A DNA stretch of 16,507 nt from DASCNA01 sp036011305. Its GTDB lineage: Bacteria > Verrucomicrobiota > Lentisphaeria > Victivallales > GWF2-38-69. The stretch is taken from assembly GCA_036011305.1 (NCBI GenBank), contig DASCNA010000141.1:1-16507 (forward strand). The letters run 5' to 3'. Positions 1-7,369 of the stretch are shown here, in pieces. Within the stretch, counting starts at the first letter, position 1. Each line of letters opens with the position of its first letter. A model generated the notes under the pieces. It saw nothing but the letters and a program-made list of their open reading frames with translations. It was not told where the DNA came from and ran no database searches. A program made the translations under genes and the position numbers.

Positions 1-1089
1 AATATTAATGAAAGTTCATTATATTTAAATAATAATGACGTTCCAAAATTACTTAATAGTGGGTATTCAGTTGTAAATATTTCAGAAAGTGAAATTACTC
101 TACAGAATAATATTTTATATTATTCAGGTAGAATATATGAAAAAATAGAAAAAGCCAAGGCTATTATAAATGATAACTCCAACTATAGCGAACAGTTAAA
201 AACGCAGATTACCAACTTAAAAAATATTCTTCCAGAGGTAAAAACCATTGAAAATATTAATTTTAAAGGAAATGAAAACTGGATTAGAAAGCACCTTGAA
301 AATATTTTGAACATTAAACAGAAAGAGAACACAAGAACAAGCCAGAATGAATGGTACATAGCCAACGGCTATAGTTCACCTTTTAACTACAATGAAATAA
401 CTCTTTATGAAAAATATTTGAATAATAGATCGCTTGTAAGAAGAGAAGAAAAAGAAGCAGCTATTTTATATCTGCAAAGAGTATCAGAAGCAGAAGAAAA
501 AATAATTGAAATTAAAGAAAAACTTAAACAGTTCATACTTAACAATACCGAATTATGTACACATATAGAATATGAGTACAATAAAAAATTCAGATCATAT
601 GTTAAGCCTGATTATTTAAAAGCTAAGTATTTGATTCAGGATATTTTAGACGAAGTTAAAAGAAATAGACCTATCAACCCTAAGACTGGCAAAGTAATTG
701 AGTTAAGGGATAATCAAATATCATGGATTATTCAGGCATATTATGAGGGTAAAGGAATAAACGCTCATGATGTCGGAGGGGGCAAAACTTTTGCATCTAT
801 AGTTTTGGCCAGACTGTTAAAAAAACGTGGTATTGCTAATAAACCACTTTTTACAGTGCCGGCAAAAACTATCAAAAAATGGGAATCAGAAATTAAAATA
901 CTATTTCCAAATGCAGAAATTATTAATTTGGGTAATCTTCCTAAAAACAAAAGAACAGAATTATTACTTAAAACAGCAAAAACAAACGCCGATTATATTT
1001 TAATATCACATGAAGGATTTAAACAGATTGAACTTGATAGCAGTTCAGAGCTTTTATATTTCGATAAAGTTGTAAAAATATTTAAGTAA
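1..1089 (+). pseudogene. Truncated SNF2-like helicase of a phage/plasmid polyvalent protein (5' end outside window)
   Basis: The reading frame is open from base 1 to a TAA at 1087-1089 (362 residues in the window), so the gene starts upstream. The segment around 58-150 (a 'LLNSGY...YYSGRIYEKIEKA' pattern) resembles the linker that precedes the helicase domain in large N6-methylase/SNF2-helicase fusions (DarB-like proteins) of phages and conjugative elements. A 'LRDNQ' Q-like motif lies near 706-720, the Walker A motif HDVGGGKT near 766-789, a 'KPLFTVPAKTIKKWESE' motif Ia near 841-891 and 'ISHEGF' near 1003-1020. These enzymes normally run on for hundreds of residues through a DEAH box and the second RecA domain; here the protein stops about 24 residues after ISHEGF. 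The ATPase therefore lacks motifs II-VI and is probably dead. It could instead be an unusual split protein, but no continuation is seen downstream. Confidence 0.72.
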
Positions 1090-1122
1090 AACTATTAAAT
1101 GTAAATCAAGAGAAAATTAAAA

Positions 1123-1551
1123 ATGCGACTTTGGTCAATACATCCAAAATATCTTGATACAAGAGGTCTTGTTGCTTTATGGAGGGAATCTTTACTTGCT
1201 AAAAAAGTTCTAGAAGGCAAAACTAAAGGTTACAAAAATCATCCGCAATTATACAGATTTAAACAACAGACTAATCCAGTTGAAACCATGAATTTCTATT
1301 TAAGTGAGATATATAAAGAATCCCAGCGAAGAGGCTTTAACTTTAATCCTGATAAGATAAATAAAATACCTCAAAAACAGTTTATAAAGGTTACAATCGG
1401 ACAGGTCGAATATGAATTCAATCATTTATTAAAGAAACTAAGCCATAGAGATATAAAAAAGTATGATTTATTGAAAGAAATAAAAAATATAGATTTAAAC
1501 CCTGTATTTAATATTATATCTGGAAATATTGAGCTTTGGGAAAAAATATAA
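1123..1551 (+). CDS. Pyrimidine dimer DNA glycosylase / AP lyase (T4 endonuclease V family)
   Basis: This 142-residue protein matches my memory of the Pyr_excise family (PF03013), which removes UV-induced cyclobutane pyrimidine dimers by cleaving the glycosyl bond and then the abasic backbone. It begins MRLWSIHPKYLD. R21-E22 in 'LVALWRES' line up with the Arg22/Glu23 catalytic pair of T4 endonuclease V ('LMAEYRE'), and 'RRGFNF' near residues 67-72 corresponds to T4 'KRGFN'. It ends with the 'GNIELWEKI' tail typical of bacterial members, so it looks full length. The start at 1123 is the first ATG and matches the family N terminus; upstream there is only a weak AGAG. It begins 33 bases after the truncated helicase, so it may have been part of the same mobile element or brought next to it by a deletion. 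Members occur on phages, plasmids and chromosomes. Confidence 0.85.
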   Translation: MRLWSIHPKYLDTRGLVALWRESLLAKKVLEGKTKGYKNHPQLYRFKQQTNPVETMNFYLSEIYKESQRRGFNFNPDKINKIPQKQFIKVTIGQVEYEFNHLLKKLSHRDIKKYDLLKEIKNIDLNPVFNIISGNIELWEKI

Positions 1552-1610
1552 GTTTCTCTGCTTTTTAGTGAGCGGAGCGATCAGAAAAAAGCTTAAAGGG
1601 GGTTAGCTGT

Positions 1611-1627
1611 TGGGGGATTTTCCCCCA
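1611..1627. repeat. Short G/C hairpin (7-bp stem, ttt loop)
   Basis: The arm tggggga (1611-1617) pairs perfectly with tccccca (1621-1627) around a ttt loop. It is the most GC-rich stem in an AT-rich intergenic region. It is not followed by a clear T run on the plus strand, so a classic intrinsic terminator is not proved; it may be part of a repeat element. Confidence 0.55.
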
Positions 1628-1637
1628 TAAGATAGCG

Positions 1638-1695
1638 AAGCGTAATAAAACCCTATGATGTTGGTTGCTGAAAATTTATTTCTCTTATTACGCTT
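1638..1695. repeat. 11-bp perfect inverted repeat
   Basis: The sequence aagcgtaataa at 1638-1648 is the exact reverse complement of ttattacgctt at 1685-1695, with a 36-base spacer. The wide spacing fits a regulatory or recombination repeat better than a terminator. No protein is known for it. Confidence 0.5.
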
Positions 1696-1898
1696 GAGCA
1701 CTTTTTCGCTTAATCGCATTAACATTTTAAACGTTTTTTTACAAAAAAAACGATAGAGCTAATACAAATAAAAAATAACCGACTACAGTTTGAGTTTGTC
1801 GAAAAGAAAGATACATTTTTTAAAATGTTTATTAAAAAAAACATTAAATAGAACACGTAAATAAGTTTTACTTTGTAAAAATCATCTCACAAGTTCGA

Positions 1899-2903
1899 AT
1901 GAATAGTAGAGTAAAAAACAGAAAAAAACTAATGAATATTAATGAAATAAAAACAAGTATCGGCTCATTCCTTGGTCCATATTTAGGAAAGCCATACTAT
2001 ACTTTAATGAAGCTGTTAAGAATACAGCTAGGATTACCAATAGACTACGATGGCAATGAGGCAAATTCATATATTAAACAGTTATTAGAATCTAACAAGC
2101 CATGCATGATCGCCCGATTTGGAGAAACTGAATTAAGAACCTGTGTTGCATATATAAATAAAAAAAATGGTATTAAATTTGGAATAAAAAACTTTTTAAG
2201 AAGAGAATCTTTTACCTGGGATGAAAGAATTAAGCATAGGATGTTTGCCCTTGCGGGGTTAACACCAGCAACTCCAGAAACATTGGATTTTTTTTCAAAA
2301 AAATTAATTGAAGACATGAAACTCGTAGATATACTTGGTTCTTGGATTACTTTCGAAGAAAGAGTTCAGCCTTATCTTCCTTCTGCAAAATTTATTCCTC
2401 TCAACGACTTAGATCCATGGAAGCATAAATCACCATGGACTACTGCTTTAAAAGAAAAAAAAGTATTGGTTATTCACCCTTTTGAAAAAACAATAAAGCA
2501 GCAATACAAAAGACGAAATTTATTATTTAATAATGAATCCGTATTACCTGAATTTGAATTAATTACAATGAAGCCATTTTTTCCGCTAATGGATACCAAC
2601 TATAAATATAATAGCTGGTTTGAATCATTAGATGATATGTGTAAAAAGATCAGCAAAATTAACTTTGACATAGCAATTATAGCTGCAGGTCCTTATGGTT
2701 TCCATATAGCTGCTCACATCAAAAGAACTGGGAAAAAGGCTGTGCATCTAGGCGGAGTTACTCAACTTTTGTTTGGAATTAAAGGAAAAAGGTGGGATAA
2801 CACTGATGTTGAAAAAAAACTTTATAATAAGCACTGGATAAGACCTCTTGCTAGCGACACACCTAAAAATTCCCAAAAAATTGAGAATAAATGTTATTGG
2901 TAA
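1899..2903 (+). CDS. GT-D-like (DUF1792-related) putative glycosyltransferase of a polysaccharide locus
   Basis: This 334-residue protein is of a type I recall from O-antigen and capsule clusters. It has an N-terminal 'CMIARFGETEL' block (residues about 69-79), similar to the ARFGDGE-type motif of GT-D fold glycosyltransferases (PF08759), where an acidic D/E-x-E pair binds the metal and sugar nucleotide. A central 'KKVLVIHPFEKTI' strand, a 'DIAIIAAGPYGFHIAAHIKRTGKKAVHLGG' Rossmann-like block and a C-terminal 'KHWIRPL...KIENKCYW' tail follow. No signal peptide or membrane segment is seen, so it should act in the cytoplasm. The start is uncertain: ATG 1899 is used, but the in-frame ATG at 1932 is also plausible and neither has a good Shine-Dalgarno sequence. 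It heads the plus-strand glycan block, 20 bases before the aminotransferase. Its sugar specificity cannot be read from the sequence. Confidence 0.6.
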   Translation: MNSRVKNRKKLMNINEIKTSIGSFLGPYLGKPYYTLMKLLRIQLGLPIDYDGNEANSYIKQLLESNKPCMIARFGETELRTCVAYINKKNGIKFGIKNFLRRESFTWDERIKHRMFALAGLTPATPETLDFFSKKLIEDMKLVDILGSWITFEERVQPYLPSAKFIPLNDLDPWKHKSPWTTALKEKKVLVIHPFEKTIKQQYKRRNLLFNNESVLPEFELITMKPFFPLMDTNYKYNSWFESLDDMCKKISKINFDIAIIAAGPYGFHIAAHIKRTGKKAVHLGGVTQLLFGIKGKRWDNTDVEKKLYNKHWIRPLASDTPKNSQKIENKCYW

Positions 2904-2922
2904 ATTAAACGAGAAAATTCAT

Positions 2923-4029
2923 ATGAACAAAAAAATATATGTTACAAAACCATCACTTCCTGAAATTAAAGAGTTAATCCCATATCTGGAAAAAATATGG
3001 AACTCAAGGATCCTAACCAACAATGGACCATTTCATCAGGAATTTGAAGAAAAACTGGCTAAATTTCTAGGAGTTAAATATGTAAGTCTTTTCTGCAATG
3101 GCACAAGTGCGCTTCAGGTAGGCCTTCAAGCATTAAGAATTACAGGAGAAGTAGTTACCACGCCATATACTTTTGCAGCCACAACACATGCTATATACTG
3201 GAATAGGTGTACTCCAGTTTTTTGTGATATTAATGAAGATGACTTTAATATTGATCCCGATAAAATAGAATCATTAATTACACCAAACACAACAGCAATA
3301 CTACCAGTTCATGTCTATGGAAATCCCTGCAAAATGAAAAAAATACAAAAAATTGCCGACACATACGGATTAAAAGTTTTCTATGATGCAGCCCATGCCT
3401 TTGGAGTAGAAAAAGATAGTACATCCATTCTTAACTGGGGCGATTTATCAATGCTAAGCTTTCATGCTACAAAAGTTTTTAATACTTTTGAAGGAGGAGC
3501 TTTAATTACAAACGATAAAAAGCTAAAAGAAAGAATTGATTTTCTAAAAAATTTCGGTTTTGCTGATGAAGTAACAGTTATTGCTCCGGGAAGCAATGCT
3601 AAAATGGATGAGCTACGCTCTGCTATCGGCCTATTACAACTTAAACATATTAATAATAATATTGATAAAAGACGGATTGTTGCAAAATATTATAAAACTA
3701 AATTTAAAGAAGTTAATGGTATTCAATACCTAAAAGATTTGCCAAAAACAAGAAGTAATTATTCGTATTTCCCAATTTTAATAGACTCTATAAAATTAAA
3801 CAAAACAAGAGACGAGCTTTATAACAAATTAAAATCAAATAATATTTACGCCCGGAAATATTTCTATCCTCTGATAAGCAGTTTCCCGTCCTATAACAAT
3901 TTACCTTCCGCTTCAATCTCCAATCTACCGACCGCTGAACGTATAGCAAAGGGAATATTATGCCTTCCCATCCACCACGATTTAACAATTGAGGAACTAG
4001 ATAAAATAATTAACCTCATCTTAGATTAA
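2923..4029 (+). CDS. DegT/DnrJ/EryC1/StrS PLP-dependent sugar aminotransferase (VioA/FdtB-like)
   Basis: A 368-residue PLP enzyme that transfers an amino group from glutamate to a keto-deoxy sugar nucleotide. Visible family marks are 'CNGTSALQVGL' (about 58-68, phosphate binding), 'VTTPYTFAAT' (about 78-87), 'VFYDAAHAFG' with D155 contacting the PLP ring, and 'SFHATKVFNTFEGGA' with K184 as the Schiff-base lysine. The HATKVFNT form of the lysine motif is what I recall in VioA/FdtB-type enzymes making 4- or 3-amino-dideoxy-hexoses. The frame is open back to ATG 2848, but that would overlap the upstream gene by 56 bases; ATG 2923 gives the standard N terminus (MNKKIYVTKPSLP) and a 20-base gap. 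The next gene, 10 bases downstream, is an acyltransferase, so the pair probably makes an N-acylated amino sugar. Whether the 3- or 4-position is aminated is inference. Confidence 0.88.
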   Translation: MNKKIYVTKPSLPEIKELIPYLEKIWNSRILTNNGPFHQEFEEKLAKFLGVKYVSLFCNGTSALQVGLQALRITGEVVTTPYTFAATTHAIYWNRCTPVFCDINEDDFNIDPDKIESLITPNTTAILPVHVYGNPCKMKKIQKIADTYGLKVFYDAAHAFGVEKDSTSILNWGDLSMLSFHATKVFNTFEGGALITNDKKLKERIDFLKNFGFADEVTVIAPGSNAKMDELRSAIGLLQLKHINNNIDKRRIVAKYYKTKFKEVNGIQYLKDLPKTRSNYSYFPILIDSIKLNKTRDELYNKLKSNNIYARKYFYPLISSFPSYNNLPSASISNLPTAERIAKGILCLPIHHDLTIEELDKIINLILD

Positions 4030-4039
4030 GAGTAATAAA

Positions 4040-4681
4040 ATGAAAACTTTGTATAAAAATAACGATATTGCAATATGGGGTGCTTCTGGACATGCGAATT
4101 TTGTAAAAAATATACTAAAATTAAACGGATGGAATGTGATTGGAGTTGTAGTAGATTCTTCATATAGTTATAACAATACGTATAATAATAAACTATTGGG
4201 AGACGAAAACATATTAGATATTCTTTTCAAGCAAGGTATAAGGAATTTTGCTTTGGGATTTGGAGATTGCAAGCAAAGAGAAATAAAATCAAAATATCTA
4301 AACAAACTAGGTTTTAATATAACAACATCAATACATCCATCTGCATCTATCGCATCAAACTCAAACATTGGCAAAGGGGTAATAATCGGAGCTAATGTTA
4401 CAATAGACCCCAACGTAATAATTAATAACTATTCTATTATTAATAATAACGTCTGTATTTGCCATGATTCAAAAATTGGAACATCTGTCCACATTTGCCC
4501 TGGTGTTTCAATCGCAGGAAATGTAAATATTAAAAATCGTACATGGATAGGCATTGGCAGTATAATAAAAGAAAGAATCACAATAGGTCATGATAGTTTT
4601 ATTGGTGCAGGCAGCCTAGTTATAGAAGATATTCCACCAATGAAAATTGCATATGGTTCTCCCTCTACGGTTAGAAATTGA
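4040..4681 (+). CDS. NeuD/PglD/VioB-type sugar-nucleotide N- or O-acyltransferase
   Basis: A 213-residue two-domain protein. The N-terminal Rossmann-like domain has 'IAIWGASGHA' (residues about 10-19), which in PglD binds the amino-sugar nucleotide. From about residue 97 the protein is a left-handed beta-helix built from hexapeptide repeats (IASNSN-IGKGVI-IGANVT and so on), ending with the usual 'IPPMKIAYGSPSTV'. H142 in 'CICHDSKIG' matches the catalytic-base histidine position of PglD. Acyl-CoA is the expected donor. Being immediately downstream of the aminotransferase, it most likely acylates that enzyme's amino-sugar product, as VioB does after VioA; O-acylation, as in NeuD, is the alternative. 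It is of normal length and intact. A weak AGAG lies upstream of the ATG. Confidence 0.85.
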   Translation: MKTLYKNNDIAIWGASGHANFVKNILKLNGWNVIGVVVDSSYSYNNTYNNKLLGDENILDILFKQGIRNFALGFGDCKQREIKSKYLNKLGFNITTSIHPSASIASNSNIGKGVIIGANVTIDPNVIINNYSIINNNVCICHDSKIGTSVHICPGVSIAGNVNIKNRTWIGIGSIIKERITIGHDSFIGAGSLVIEDIPPMKIAYGSPSTVRN

Positions 4682-4724
4682 TCAGATAAATTGAAGAAAA
4701 GCACAGAGAATACCGGTAAACCCC

Positions 4725-6206
4725 ATGAAGATAAATAAAAAAACAAATCATGCAAAAACTTTTATGCGTGGTTCTATTATTTCATTAATAGGAACTGGAT
4801 TATTAGGGCTTCTCAATTATTTAATCAGAAGAAAGTTATCATACTCATTAAGTTTAACTGATTTTGGTTTTATATATGGAGCCTTGTCTCTTTGCAGTAT
4901 CTTCTTGGCGTACATTGACATTGGGCTCGGCCAATCAGCAATTATTCTAATGTCAAAAGCTGCAGAAAAAAAAAATAAAGCTCAGCTCAACCTCTATTAT
5001 CTTCAGTATTTTATGATTAAAATATTAGCAGCATCTGTCATTTTCCTTATAATAGCTGCCACATACAACTTTTGGGTATACGACTTCTTAAAATATAACA
5101 ACATAACTCCTTTTTTTATAATTTTATCTATGCTTTTTACGCATTCCATTGTTTCTGCTCCTTCATCGGTTATCACTGCATTAAAAAAATTCGGTATATT
5201 TAATATTGGACAGCTTATGTCGCCAATAATAATTCTTATCGTAATTTTAATGCTCAATCCAACCCAAAATATTAATATTTATGCTTCTGCGTTTCCTATA
5301 GCTGCACTTGTAGGATTTATATTTTTCTTCTTCTCTGCATCTCTTTTTGGTTTTTACCCAACAGCTAATAGCTATAATGCCCTGATAAAATTAGGCCCAA
5401 TATTTCATCTCAGCAAATGGATTGCAATATCCACACTCGGCTTAACAACAATGTACTACATGGATTCCATGATGATAATCTGGCTGGATGGATTAAAAGC
5501 AGTAGCCCTTTATAGTATCGCACTTCCAATTATGCAGATAGCACAAAGCTTAATGGTACTACCGGCAGTATTTATCCCTATTGTCTCCGGAATGTGGCAG
5601 AGAAAAGAAGTCGATCAAATTGGTAATGCGTGCAGTATAATAACTGAAATCACTATATATGGATTTTGGCCGATTTTATTTAGCATCATACCAGCTTCAG
5701 GCTATTTGATAACATTACTGTTTCCAGCTAAATATATTGCAGCATCACATGCATTGGTTTTTCTTTTTCTAGGGAACATATTCTTTTCATTAGCCAATTT
5801 CTATATGGGAACATTGAATGCCGGTAAATATGCAAAACTCGTTGCACTAACAATTATTATTGCTTCAGCCGGAAACCTTATACTTAACTATCTTTTAATT
5901 CCGTATTTCAGTATAAACGGAGCGGCAATTGCAACTGCTACATCCTACATTCTGATTTCAGTTTGTTTATACTTTGTGCTTTATAATAAACTAACTACAT
6001 TTAAAATAAATTTTAAAAGCCTTCTTTTCCCATCAATTATCGGGACGATATGCTTAATATTAACATTCATATCAACAGATATTTGGAATATGAGCTTATT
6101 GCATGCAATATCATTTGTCATTTTGACAAACTGCGTTTATTTTATCTGCTCGTACAAAAAAATTAAATACTATTATTCATTAATTATGGCCTTAATAAAA
6201 TCATAA
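4725..6206 (+). CDS. wzx: Wzx-type polysaccharide/lipid-linked oligosaccharide flippase
   Basis: A 493-residue, very hydrophobic inner-membrane protein with about a dozen predicted membrane spans, of the MATE/MOP-like polysaccharide transporter type (PF01943/PF13440). The N terminus 'MRGSIISLIGTGLLGLLNYLIRRKLS' followed by 'YSLSLTDFGFIYGALSLCSIFLAYIDIGLGQSAI' is characteristic. It would turn undecaprenyl-diphosphate-linked repeat units from the cytoplasmic to the periplasmic face. The ATG at 4725 was chosen because it gives the short basic leader (KINKKTNHAKTFMRG) usual before the first span. It follows the acyltransferase by 43 bases. No Wzy polymerase is visible in the window, so polymerisation must be encoded elsewhere or the glycan is transferred as a single unit. 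Confidence 0.88.
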   Translation: MKINKKTNHAKTFMRGSIISLIGTGLLGLLNYLIRRKLSYSLSLTDFGFIYGALSLCSIFLAYIDIGLGQSAIILMSKAAEKKNKAQLNLYYLQYFMIKILAASVIFLIIAATYNFWVYDFLKYNNITPFFIILSMLFTHSIVSAPSSVITALKKFGIFNIGQLMSPIIILIVILMLNPTQNINIYASAFPIAALVGFIFFFFSASLFGFYPTANSYNALIKLGPIFHLSKWIAISTLGLTTMYYMDSMMIIWLDGLKAVALYSIALPIMQIAQSLMVLPAVFIPIVSGMWQRKEVDQIGNACSIITEITIYGFWPILFSIIPASGYLITLLFPAKYIAASHALVFLFLGNIFFSLANFYMGTLNAGKYAKLVALTIIIASAGNLILNYLLIPYFSINGAAIATATSYILISVCLYFVLYNKLTTFKINFKSLLFPSIIGTICLILTFISTDIWNMSLLHAISFVILTNCVYFICSYKKIKYYYSLIMALIKS

Positions 6207-6275
6207 CCACTAAAAAAAACTATCCACAGATTACACACTGATACGATCAGTGAAAATTAGTGTTAATCAGTGGTC
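6207..6275. repeat. Degenerate intergenic repeat with a 7-bp hairpin
   Basis: This gap carries 'tatccacagattacac' followed by a hairpin of cactgat (6236-6242) and atcagtg (6246-6252) around acg, then 'ttagtgttaatcagtggtc'. The outer words ccacta (6207-6212) and cagtgg (6268-6273) are roughly inverted. This is the style of dispersed intergenic repeat (TGTAATCTGTGGATA type) that I recall from several deltaproteobacterial and related genomes. A decayed relative lies at 13545-13627. It could stop transcription after the flippase gene, but there is no clear T run. Confidence 0.5.
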
Positions 6276-6295
6276 AAAAAGGGTCTTCAACTACT

Positions 6296-7261
6296 ATGTC
6301 ACTATCAATTATTTTCATACATACAGGCTACAGCGATTATATGGAGTATTCTTTGCGACAAGCAAAGTATACAAATCCAGACTCTGAAATAATCCTATTA
6401 GGCGATGAATCAAATGATCGATTTGATTTTGTTACACATGTTAACATCAAAGATTACTTCACAAGTGCATCAGAATTTGCAAAAATATATAAGCATTGCT
6501 CCACCAATCCATATAAATATGAACTATTTTGTTTTCAACGCTGGTTTGCCCTATATGAATTCATAACAAAAAAACAGATAGATGAAGTATTCGTTTGTGA
6601 CTCTGACGTATTAGTTTATGCTGATATAAGCAGAATATTAAAAGGAAATTATAAAAACATTGAATTTGGCTGTTTATGGCACTATCCAAACAAGGCACAC
6701 AACGCCGCAATATCATTCTGGAGCAAAAAATCATTATCAGCATTCTGTAAAAATATCAACACTCTTTATACTGAATCAAGCTGTCTTAAAAAGATTGAAG
6801 CAAAATGGAAAAAGGTAAAAGAAAGTGGCATTCCAGGCAGTTTTAGCGACATGGATAGTGTAGAAGATTTTACAAATAAATATTCAGACAAAATGAATAT
6901 TATAAATTTTTGCGAAACTATAAATAATTCTGTTTTTGATAATAATGTTAATGAACCATCATGTTTTCACCCTAATGAATATAAATACAGCTTTGGAGTA
7001 AAAAAAATAATATGGAAAGAAAAGATACCCTATTGTTTTAATATTAAAGAAAAGAAAAACATCAAGTTCAATTGTTTACACATGCAGGGATCTGCAAAAT
7101 ATCTTATATCACGTTTTTATACCGGAAAAAACTTCAAAGAAAAATCACGCCTAGACATTAAATTTTTCTTTGCCAACATTGCTGCATTCTGGTATAAAAC
7201 TCTAAAAATACGCTACCGATTTGCATTTATATTTAATCGACTGCATAAAAAAATAAAATAA
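6296..7261 (+). CDS. Putative DxD glycosyltransferase of the glycan locus (family unassigned)
   Basis: A 321-residue soluble protein when started at ATG 6296. A longer frame opens at a GTG at 6260, but that lies inside the intergenic repeat. The N terminus 'MSLSIIFIHTGYSDYMEYSLRQAKYTNPDSEIILLGD' reads as the first beta-alpha-beta unit of a GT-A fold, and 'DEVFVCDSDVLVYADI' (D102-S-D104) is a classic DxD metal/nucleotide-sugar site at the end of a strand. 'FNCLHMQGSAKYLI' near the C terminus may supply a late histidine, as in many GT-A enzymes. I do not recognise the exact family or the sugar. The position after the flippase in the same direction supports a role in building the repeat unit. 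A non-glycosyltransferase nucleotide-sugar enzyme cannot be ruled out. Confidence 0.6.
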   Translation: MSLSIIFIHTGYSDYMEYSLRQAKYTNPDSEIILLGDESNDRFDFVTHVNIKDYFTSASEFAKIYKHCSTNPYKYELFCFQRWFALYEFITKKQIDEVFVCDSDVLVYADISRILKGNYKNIEFGCLWHYPNKAHNAAISFWSKKSLSAFCKNINTLYTESSCLKKIEAKWKKVKESGIPGSFSDMDSVEDFTNKYSDKMNIINFCETINNSVFDNNVNEPSCFHPNEYKYSFGVKKIIWKEKIPYCFNIKEKKNIKFNCLHMQGSAKYLISRFYTGKNFKEKSRLDIKFFFANIAAFWYKTLKIRYRFAFIFNRLHKKIK

Positions 7262-7369
7262 ACATTTACCATATCATGTTTATAATCTGTGGTTGTATCT
7301 CAAGTAGTATTCAGTGCAGTAGCATCTACTAATTGACATCATTTTAAAAACACCACTTCTTCTTGCCAT
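7262..7369. other. Short convergent intergenic gap between the two glycan blocks
   Basis: Plus- and minus-strand genes converge here over 108 bases. A weak 8-bp stem, ataaacat (7258-7265) with atgtttat (7276-7283), overlaps the upstream stop codon and could act as a terminator, but it is entirely AT-rich and is not followed by a T run. No gene is seen. Confidence 0.35.

Larger units (their letters stand above)
1552..1898. other. Non-coding region with several hairpins between the glycosylase and the glycan locus
   Basis: There is no credible gene in these 347 bases. Visible structures are: an interrupted stem around 1559-1592 (gcttttt pairing with aaaaagc across 'agtgagcggagcgatcag'); a G/C hairpin at 1611-1627; an 11-bp inverted repeat at 1638-1648 and 1685-1695; and an A/T hairpin at 1732-1752. 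The words 'gagcggagcga' and 'tagcgaagcgt' are similar, suggesting a decayed repeat family. The region must hold the promoter for the plus-strand glycan block, but I cannot point to a convincing -35/-10 pair. Confidence 0.55.

Noticed and set aside
1552..1898. A tRNA or attachment-site remnant at the edge of the helicase fragment.
   Set aside because: No cloverleaf, anticodon arm or CCA-end pattern could be drawn, and no direct repeat partner was seen elsewhere in the window.
2045..2317. Antisense frames of 60-120 codons inside the glycan genes (here, and at 7570-7830, 10075-10443 and 15602-15799).
   Set aside because: They lie fully on the opposite strand of genes with clear family motifs and show no motifs of their own.
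2848..2922. N-terminal extension of the first aminotransferase to ATG 2848.
   Set aside because: It would overlap the previous gene by 56 bases and adds residues not found in the family; ATG 2923 gives the normal N terminus.
6260..6295. GTG start at 6260 for the DxD protein.
   Set aside because: It lies within the intergenic repeat, and the extra residues precede the natural first beta strand that begins at ATG 6296.
7258..7283. A bidirectional terminator between the convergent blocks.
   Set aside because: The only stem is 8 A/T pairs with a long loop and no T run, too weak to call.
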